Below the pieces are notes generated by a model. It saw only the letters and a program-made list of their open reading frames with translations. It did no database searches and had not been told where the DNA came from. Below, piece by piece: positions 29,218 through 34,218 of a DNA stretch of 34,218 nt (positions are counted from its first letter, which is position 1; each line of letters begins with the position of its first letter). This stretch comes from Gemmatimonadales bacterium. GTDB taxonomy: Bacteria > Gemmatimonadota > Gemmatimonadetes > Longimicrobiales > Gaopeijiaceae. A program made the translations under genes and the position numbers. The stretch is from the NCBI GenBank assembly GCA_007692665.1, contig REBP01000120.1, positions 1-34,218 on the forward strand. The letters run 5' to 3'.

Positions 29218-29532
29218 ATGATAATCCTTACTGTCGACAAGCGCGGACGCAGCACCCTCCCCGAGAGCGTTCGTCGCGATCTCGGGATCGGGAAGGAGGA
29301 TACCACCCTCCTCCTTCTCGAGAAGACGGACCGTGGCACCTACGAGCTTGTGCCGGCGGCGATCATTCCGAAAGACCAGCTCTGGTTCCACCATCCCGAG
29401 ATGGAACGTCGGGTTGCCGAGGCAGAGGCCGACTTCCGGGAGGGGCGTTCAACGAGCACTTCCACCGTGGAAGAGGCGCAGGCCCACCTGGACCGCCTCA
29501 AGGAACTGGACCGCCTCAAGGAAAAGGGCTAA
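29218..29532 (+). CDS. AbrB/MazE-type antitoxin or swapped-hairpin DNA-binding protein
   Basis: The 104-residue protein has an N-terminal SpoVT/AbrB swapped-hairpin domain: ILTVDKRGRSTLPESVRRDLGIGKEDTTLLLLE, with the canonical K-x-G-R-x-x-L-P-x-x-V-R-x-x-L-G-I pattern. The C-terminal half is charged and helical, as expected for toxin binding, and ends in a duplicated L-D-R-L-K-E. The ATG at 29218 was chosen over the GTG at 29215 because AGGAGG lies 6 bases upstream of the ATG. The next gene starts 7 bases after its stop and encodes a RelE-like toxin, so this is very likely a type II toxin-antitoxin pair. It would bind both the toxin and its own promoter. Confidence 0.85.
   Translation: MIILTVDKRGRSTLPESVRRDLGIGKEDTTLLLLEKTDRGTYELVPAAIIPKDQLWFHHPEMERRVAEAEADFREGRSTSTSTVEEAQAHLDRLKELDRLKEKG
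29488..29523 (+). repeat. In-frame 18-bp tandem duplication in the antitoxin gene
   Basis: CTGGACCGCCTCAAGGAA occurs twice in direct succession (29488-29505, 29506-29523) and encodes L-D-R-L-K-E twice at the end of the antitoxin. The copies are identical in sequence, so the duplication is probably recent. It lengthens the helical toxin-binding tail by six residues, nearly two helix turns. Confidence 0.9.
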
Positions 29533-29539
29533 TCGTACC

Positions 29540-29842
29540 GTGGCTCGGAAACGAGCGTTCCTGGGCGCCGCGTGGTCGAGACGCTGGGACAGGAGTTATG
29601 GGAAGCTGACCCACGAACAGCAGAAGGCCGTCGACAAGGTTGTCATGGCCCTGTTGAAGCAACAGCCCACGCCGGGGATGCGCATCAAACCCGTGGAGCC
29701 GGAGAAATTCTACAACGAAGCCCGGGTCAACGATGGGGACCGGGTGATCCATCGGATCGAGGCCGGCAAGGTCTGGTTCGTGGACATCGTGGTGCACGAC
29801 GACATCAGCCGGTACGGCAAGGCGCTGGGAGGCCTCTTCTGA
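29540..29842 (+). CDS. RelE/ParE-superfamily toxin-like protein
   Basis: From a GTG at 29540 the product has 100 residues. The pattern MRIKPVEPEKFYNEARVNDGDRVIHRIEAG, then VWFVDIVVHDDISRY, is the RelE/ParE fold pattern of a helix pair followed by a beta-sheet with a conserved R-V-N-D-G-D-R motif. Members of this superfamily cleave ribosome-bound mRNA or poison gyrase; which applies is not readable here. The gene starts 7 bases after the antitoxin stop, with AAAAGG about 11 bases before the GTG. An open frame extends upstream over the antitoxin gene but has no family similarity. It is convergent with the V4R-like gene, whose stop is 9 bases away. Confidence 0.82.
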   Translation: MARKRAFLGAAWSRRWDRSYGKLTHEQQKAVDKVVMALLKQQPTPGMRIKPVEPEKFYNEARVNDGDRVIHRIEAGKVWFVDIVVHDDISRYGKALGGLF

Positions 29843-29851
29843 GGTGACACT

Positions 29852-30460
29852 TCACCCGTCCCACCCCAGCGCCCACTCGCAGAACGCGTCGCCCTCGTGC
29901 ACGCACCGCACGTGGCGCACCCGCGGCTCCCCGCCCCGGGCCAGCACCAGCGCCCGCCGGAGCCCCCCGGTCTGCCGCCTGCAGAAGAGCGGATCCGAGG
30001 GCCCGAAGTCCACAAGCCGGAGGAGGGCGGACCCCGTGTCGTGGCTCACCACCTCCATGCGCCCCGACCGGTAGAAGAGCCGGAAGAGCGACACCCGCTG
30101 GGTGAGGAACTCAAGGGGCGAAGGCTTCCCCACGATCCCCCCGTACTGCTGCCGCCCGGCGGACTCGATGGAGTACGCCCCGGCCCGCTCCATCCACTCC
30201 GGGTCGACGGGACCCAGCTCCGCATCCACGGCGTTCCAGAGCGCGAACACCTGCCCGAGCGGCACCTCGTCCAGGGGCGGCGAGGCCCGGACCGCCTCCA
30301 GCCCCGGCCCGTCCAGCCGCTCCAGCACGCGGGCCACGCCCTCCGCCCCGACCTCCTCCCGCACGAAGTCGAGGGTCGCCTGCACCACCGCACCCCGCGC
30401 GGTGCCCTCTCCGGACCGTGCGGTGCCTGGCGCTCCGGGGCCCGGCGAGGCCGCTGTCAT
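29852..30460 (-). CDS. TIGR02265/V4R-like protein of unknown function
   Basis: The 202-residue product from ATG 30460 begins with a short Gly/Ala-rich segment, then a helical region (VVQATLDFVREEVGAEGVARVLERL) and a C-terminal part ending RHVRCVHEGDAFCEWALGW, which resembles the end of 4-vinyl-reductase-like (V4R) or heme-NO-binding-type folds. The whole recalls the TIGR02265 family first seen as paralogues in Myxococcus. Three cysteines cluster in the C-terminal third (L-F-C-R-R, V-R-C-V-H, A-F-C-E-W). No catalytic role can be named; ligand sensing is possible. The ATG overlaps the stop of the upstream esterase gene by 4 bases (ATGA), so the two are translationally coupled. The open frame reaching 30643 is the antisense shift of the esterase end. 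Confidence 0.6.
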   Translation of the reverse strand: MTAASPGPGAPGTARSGEGTARGAVVQATLDFVREEVGAEGVARVLERLDGPGLEAVRASPPLDEVPLGQVFALWNAVDAELGPVDPEWMERAGAYSIESAGRQQYGGIVGKPSPLEFLTQRVSLFRLFYRSGRMEVVSHDTGSALLRLVDFGPSDPLFCRRQTGGLRRALVLARGGEPRVRHVRCVHEGDAFCEWALGWDG

Positions 30461-31404
30461 CGGTGGCCACTCCCTTCCGAATCCAGGAAGAAGTCCAGGA
30501 TCATGCGGCTCGCGTCCGGCCCCCGCGGGTCCGTGTAGGTCCCCTCCGGCGCGCCTCCCGACCACGCGTGGCCGAGGCCCGGCACCATGACGACCCGGAG
30601 CAGGTTCGCCGGCAGGAGCTGCACCCCCTGTGCTTCGAACCACGCGGCGTTTCGAGGCGACACCACCGCGTCCTCGCTCCCGTGGATGATGAGGGTGGGG
30701 ATGTCACGGGCCCGGTCACCCATGGCGCTCCGGACGGCCTCCGCCGCTGCGTCGGGGTCCACCTCCAGCGTGCCGCTCAACGCGGCGGTGGCGGCGGGGA
30801 GTCCCCGGGCGATCCCGAAGGGCACCCCCGAGTGGCTGGCCATGCCCGCGAACAGCTCCGGGTAGGTGGCCGCCAGGATCGCCGCCATGGCGCCCCCGGC
30901 CGACATCCCGGCCACGAACACCCGGTCCGGGTCGAGGCCGTGCGCTTCCACCACCCCGCGGATCATCCCGGCCAGGATCGCCGGCTCCCCCGCATCGCGG
31001 CCCTGGTGGGCCGGCTCGTACCAGTTCCAGCACCGGAGCGGGTGCGCGTCGGGCGCCTGCTCCGGGTAGAGCACCGCCACCCCCCGCGCCGTGGCCAGCG
31101 CGTCCATGCGCGTGCCCCGGGCCACGTCGTCCGCGTCCTGGGTGCAGCCGTGCAGCAGGACGAGGAGCGGCCTCGGGGCCCCGGCCTCCGCGCCTCCGGC
31201 CCCGGCCCCGGCCCCGGCTGGCAGCACGAGCCGCCAGGCCCGCGTCCCCGCCGCGTCGGTGTGGCTCCCCCGGACGATCGTCACCGTGTCCGGGGCCGCC
31301 GGCGCGTCCGCGCCCTCGGCGCCTTCGCCGGCCGGACCCGGCGCCACCGCACAGCCCACCAGGAACGGGATCATCATCAGTGCGTTTCCGATCATGTCAG
31401 GCAC
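30457..31404 (-). CDS. PHB depolymerase-type esterase (Esterase_PHB/LpqC-like)
   Basis: The 315-residue alpha/beta hydrolase shows the oxyanion motif LLVLLHGCTQDADD, the nucleophile elbow AGMSAGG (S168), the acid D245 in HGSEDAVV and the catalytic H279 in GLGHAWSGG. This set is typical of poly(3-hydroxybutyrate) depolymerase-like and feruloyl/acetylxylan esterases. A hydrophobic start (MIGNALMMIPFLVGC) with a possible lipobox (LVGC, C18) suggests secretion as a lipoprotein, though the n-region lacks a positive charge. Start choice is uncertain: GTG at 31404 or ATG at 31395, neither with a good Shine-Dalgarno. The stop overlaps the following gene's ATG. It lies downstream of the TonB receptor gene on the same strand, separated from it by a terminator. 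Confidence 0.9.
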   Translation of the reverse strand: MPDMIGNALMMIPFLVGCAVAPGPAGEGAEGADAPAAPDTVTIVRGSHTDAAGTRAWRLVLPAGAGAGAGGAEAGAPRPLLVLLHGCTQDADDVARGTRMDALATARGVAVLYPEQAPDAHPLRCWNWYEPAHQGRDAGEPAILAGMIRGVVEAHGLDPDRVFVAGMSAGGAMAAILAATYPELFAGMASHSGVPFGIARGLPAATAALSGTLEVDPDAAAEAVRSAMGDRARDIPTLIIHGSEDAVVSPRNAAWFEAQGVQLLPANLLRVVMVPGLGHAWSGGAPEGTYTDPRGPDASRMILDFFLDSEGSGHR

Positions 31405-31419
31405 CCGCGTGACGTCTCG

Positions 31420-31497
31420 AGAAAAAAAGGGGGGACCGGGAGGGAGGAGGAGGTCGCACCGGCCGCACAGGCCGCCGATACGCCCCTCCTCCTCCCC
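31420..31497 (-). terminator. Rho-independent-like terminator of the TonB receptor gene
   Basis: On the minus strand a stem of 12 perfect base pairs (genome 31485-31496 with 31442-31453) encloses a loop of 31 bases that itself can fold (CGGCC/GGCCG). A run of seven T follows on the minus strand (31422-31428), 13 bases past the stem. It lies 18 bases after the receptor stop and ahead of the esterase start, so it should end the receptor transcript. Confidence 0.6.
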
Positions 31498-31514
31498 GAT
31501 CCCAGGTTACGGGC

Positions 31515-33998
31515 CTACAGCCCCCAGCGCATCCCGATCAGGAAGACCGAGCCGATGGCGGGCATGTTGATCATCTGGATGTGCCGCTGGTCGAACCCGC
31601 ACTCGCGCTCGCCGTCGGGCGTGTCGCTTCCGCAGGCGAAGAGGTTCTGCGCGGTGGCGTTCAGCGTGAGCCCCGTACCGGCGAACCGGTAGCGGAGCGA
31701 CAGGTCGAGCCCGGCGTGGGTCGGGATCTCGCCCCGGTTGATTCCCGACGTGAAGGTGTAGCCGTTCACGTACCGCACCGAGGCGGATCCGCCGAACCCG
31801 CCGAAGTCACGGCCCTCGAGGCCCACCGACCACTTGGTGCCGGGGGAGTTCAGCGCAGTGGCTTCCTGCACCTGCGCCCCGCCCTCGGCCTGCTGCGTGA
31901 GTTCGATGAACGACAGGGTGGTCTTCAGGTCCAGGCGCGGGTCGAGGATCCAGGTCGCGCCCAGGTCCACGCCGCGGATCTTCGCATCGCCCATGTTCCA
32001 GTAGGTGAGCGGGATCTGCGGTCCGCCGTTCTCGTCCACCACCGCATCGCCGCTGCCGGCGAAGAAGGCTGTCGTGGGGACGTTGCTGAAGATCGTGGTG
32101 CCGAAGGGGTTCGCGAAGATCGTGAGCGGGCTCAGGAAGTCCTCGTACGAGGCCATGTACCCGGCCACGTCCAGCAGGAAGCTGTTCCCGAGCACGCCCC
32201 GGTAGCCGAGCTCCCAGGTGATGTTGGACTCGGGCACCAGCGGGTCCAGCCGGTGCACCTCGACGCCGGCCCCGTTCCGGATGCTGTACCCCTCGGTGTT
32301 GTGGAAGACGCCCACCAGGGGCACGAAGTTCGGGATCCAGAAGTTGGTCTGGAGGATCGACGGCGACTTGAAGGCGCGGTTCACGCTGAAGCGCACCGCC
32401 TGGTCCGCACGGGGCGACCAGACGAGGGCGGCCTTCGGGCTCACCTGCGTGTCGTAGTTCTCGTGCTCGTCCACCCGGGCGCCGAGGACCAGGCGGAGGT
32501 CCGTCGTGACGGGGGTTTCGAGCTGACCGTAGACGCCGACCTGGCTGATCGTCACGTCCTCGCCGGTGAGGCGGTCCGTGAGCCACTGACGGTCGCTGGA
32601 CACGACGTCGCGGCGGGCCTGGATCCCCCAGGTGAGGTCGCTCCCGCGGAGGGGTGCGATGGTCCACCGGTTCTGCACCTCGGCGGCGTAGAGGCGCCCG
32701 TCCGACGGCCAGTCGGACATGAGGCGGACCTCGTCGTCGCTCAGGCCCGGGTTCGCGGCCCGGTTCGACGTGTAGCGGTTCAGGGCATAGGAGTTTCCGG
32801 CCTGCGACTGGGCGCGGTAGGCGTTCAGGAACCAGTTGGGGGTCGTGTAGCGGAGCTGCAGGTAGTTGTAGGTCCAGCCGTCGAACTGGTTGCGCCCGAC
32901 GTTGGTCTGCCCGACCCCGCTGCTCTGACTGGCACCCGCGCCCAGCTCCAGGCGGCTGTCGTCCATGTAGTAGGCCAGGAGCCCCTGCCCACGAAGCACC
33001 CGGTTCTCCCAGTCGATGCCGCTGTCGCCGGTGGCGCTGGGATTGCCGCCGGTGCCGATCTCCCAGCTGGGGGCCGCGGCGGTGCCGTAGTTCAGGCGGT
33101 TCTCGAAGTCGTCCACCCGGTGGAACTCGCCGGTGACCTTGTAGCCCCAGTCACCGGACGTGCCGGCCTGGCGCACCTGTGCGTTCATGTAGCCTCGCGA
33201 CCCGCCGGTGAGCATGGCGGATGCGCCGGGGAAGTCCCGCGGGTCCTTGGACTGGAGGCTGATGACGCCGCTCGACGCATCCGGCCCGTAGAGCGCGGCA
33301 CCGGGACCCACCAGGATCTCCATGCTGGCCATGTCGATCATGGGGATCGGCGTGAACGCCCCGATGGGGAGGCCGCTTTCCGGAAGGACCGCGATGCGGC
33401 CGTCTTCCATCATCAGCATGCGGTTGTTGAACGAGGAGTTGAAGCCCCGGGCGTTCACGGCGGCGCCGCTCACGCCGACCTGGATGAAGTCGAGCCCCTT
33501 CACCTGCTTGAGGGCACTGGCGAAGCTGCCGCCGGCCAGGTTGCCGAGTTCGGCGGCCTCGATGCGGGTGACGGTGGCCGGGGCCTCGGACTGCCGCTGG
33601 GCCCGGCGACCGGGCGAGACCACGACGCCCGACAGCGCGATGGGGAGCGACTCGAGCCGCACGTTGGCGCGGGTCTCGGCGCCCGGCCTTACCTGGACGC
33701 CCTCGATGCGCGCCTCCCGGTAGCCGAGCTGGAAGGCCCGGAGCTGGTACGTTCCCGCGGGAACGCCGTCGATCCGGAAATTGCCCTGGGGTCCGCTCAC
33801 CGTGCGGAAGCCGGTTCCCGGGATGTTGATGTCCACGCCGGAGATCGGCGCCCCTGCCTCGGTCTGTACCGTCCCCACCACCGTGCCCGTCTGGGCGTGT
33901 GCCGCCGGGGCCAGGGCCAGGGTCATGACCAGGGCCAGGACCAGGGCCATGGGATTCAGGCCGAGTCCGGTGGCCAGGTACTGAAGTCGAGCAACCAT
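31515..33998 (-). CDS. TonB-dependent outer-membrane receptor with carboxypeptidase-regulatory-like domain
   Basis: The 827-residue protein starts with a Sec signal ending PAAHAQ (cleavage about residue 35). A carboxypeptidase-regulatory-like Ig-type domain follows (about 38-115; GTVVGTVQTEAGAPISGVDI...GNFRIDGVPAGTYQLRA), then the plug (about 130-235; VNARGFNSSFNNRMLMMEDGR, GPGAALYGPDASSGVISLQ) and the 22-strand barrel. Such receptors import siderophores, vitamin B12, glycans or peptides with energy from TonB; no SusD-like partner or iron-regulation site is seen, so the substrate is unknown. The start at 33998 is well supported by AGGAGG 6 bases upstream; the open frame to 34211 adds a Cys/Pro-rich leader without signal features. 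It is followed by a terminator and then the esterase gene. Confidence 0.95.
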   Translation of the reverse strand: MVARLQYLATGLGLNPMALVLALVMTLALAPAAHAQTGTVVGTVQTEAGAPISGVDINIPGTGFRTVSGPQGNFRIDGVPAGTYQLRAFQLGYREARIEGVQVRPGAETRANVRLESLPIALSGVVVSPGRRAQRQSEAPATVTRIEAAELGNLAGGSFASALKQVKGLDFIQVGVSGAAVNARGFNSSFNNRMLMMEDGRIAVLPESGLPIGAFTPIPMIDMASMEILVGPGAALYGPDASSGVISLQSKDPRDFPGASAMLTGGSRGYMNAQVRQAGTSGDWGYKVTGEFHRVDDFENRLNYGTAAAPSWEIGTGGNPSATGDSGIDWENRVLRGQGLLAYYMDDSRLELGAGASQSSGVGQTNVGRNQFDGWTYNYLQLRYTTPNWFLNAYRAQSQAGNSYALNRYTSNRAANPGLSDDEVRLMSDWPSDGRLYAAEVQNRWTIAPLRGSDLTWGIQARRDVVSSDRQWLTDRLTGEDVTISQVGVYGQLETPVTTDLRLVLGARVDEHENYDTQVSPKAALVWSPRADQAVRFSVNRAFKSPSILQTNFWIPNFVPLVGVFHNTEGYSIRNGAGVEVHRLDPLVPESNITWELGYRGVLGNSFLLDVAGYMASYEDFLSPLTIFANPFGTTIFSNVPTTAFFAGSGDAVVDENGGPQIPLTYWNMGDAKIRGVDLGATWILDPRLDLKTTLSFIELTQQAEGGAQVQEATALNSPGTKWSVGLEGRDFGGFGGSASVRYVNGYTFTSGINRGEIPTHAGLDLSLRYRFAGTGLTLNATAQNLFACGSDTPDGERECGFDQRHIQMINMPAIGSVFLIGMRWGL

Positions 33999-34185
33999 TG
34001 GATGCCTCCTGTCGAAGCTGTGCAGCGTGCCGTCCGGGCGCAGTCCCGGCGCGGGTTGGTACGTATGATCAACCGGGCAACACGGCATCATCCGGCCGCG
34101 CACCCCCTCCGGCATGGCCGGGTCCGGCACGCTCATGGAGGATCCCGGGGGCGTTTCTCCATGTGGTCGCGTCGTGGGACCCCCC

Positions 34186-34218
34186 GGCAGCCACACCCGC
34201 GGCAGCCACACCCGCGGC
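34186..34218. repeat. 15-bp tandem repeat at the right edge
   Basis: GGCAGCCACACCCGC occurs twice in succession (34186-34200, 34201-34215) and a third copy begins at 34216 where the window ends. The array may continue further right. It lies about 190 bases upstream of the TonB receptor gene start; no role is evident. Confidence 0.8.

Noticed and set aside
33999-34211. N-terminal extension of the TonB receptor
   Set aside because: The internal ATG has AGGAGG 6 bases upstream and begins a typical Sec signal; the extension is Pro/Cys-rich without signal features.
1-34218. tRNA, rRNA, IS elements, phage genes
   Set aside because: No cloverleaf-like sequence, ribosomal RNA motif, transposase or integrase was recognised by reading both strands; a covariance-model search would be needed to exclude small RNAs.

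Overview
The window is about 34 kb of very GC-rich, densely coded bacterial DNA on both strands. The organism is a diderm: it has a TonB-dependent outer-membrane receptor, a small predicted outer-membrane beta-barrel protein, several lipobox signal peptides and one Tat signal. Bacterial RCC1 propellers, invasin-type Ig repeats, DUF305/LVIVD pairs, a BTAD-AAA regulator and a carboxypeptidase-regulatory-domain TonB receptor together suggest Gemmatimonadota or a similar high-GC diderm phylum. This placement is inference, because no rRNA or tRNA lies in the window. No CRISPR array, IS element or phage module was seen.

Layout. (1) 1-5915, + strand: a tightly overlapping operon with the 3' part of an invasin-like Ig-repeat protein, a membrane FHA-PP2C phosphatase, and a transmembrane Ser/Thr kinase whose outer part carries Ig-like domains and a seven-repeat, cysteine-paired RCC1 propeller. 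(2) 5934-9889: a substrate-binding lipoprotein on the minus strand, divergent from an ExoD-family membrane protein coupled to an ABC exporter. (3) 9940-13144: an outer-membrane protein (minus) divergent from an HDAC-superfamily deacetylase, two small proteins, and a thioredoxin-reductase-like flavoprotein preceded by a tandemly repeated start region. (4) 13312-15836: a His-rich DUF305 lipoprotein coupled to an LVIVD-repeat secreted protein, closed by a strong hairpin. (5) 15964-20679, minus strand: an MscS-like channel, a PAS-PAS hybrid histidine kinase, a Tat-exported aldo/keto reductase and a 27-residue microprotein. (6) 20901-25560: a large Ig-repeat lipoprotein divergent from a trypsin-like lipoprotein protease with a PKD domain, followed by a small lipoprotein homologous to the protease N-terminal domain. 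(7) 25583-29842: a BTAD-AAA-TPR regulator with a DUF4242 gene behind it (minus), and a divergent AbrB/RelE-like toxin-antitoxin pair. (8) 29852-33998, minus strand: a TonB receptor with its terminator, then an esterase coupled to a TIGR02265/V4R-like gene.

The strongest theme is envelope sensing and surface display. Invasin-type Ig repeats occur in two separate proteins and, more distantly, in the outer part of the kinase. The kinase and its cognate-looking phosphatase are translated from overlapping cistrons downstream of the surface protein. This kinase-phosphatase-surface protein unit and the protease with its stand-alone N-domain relative are the best candidates for undescribed systems.
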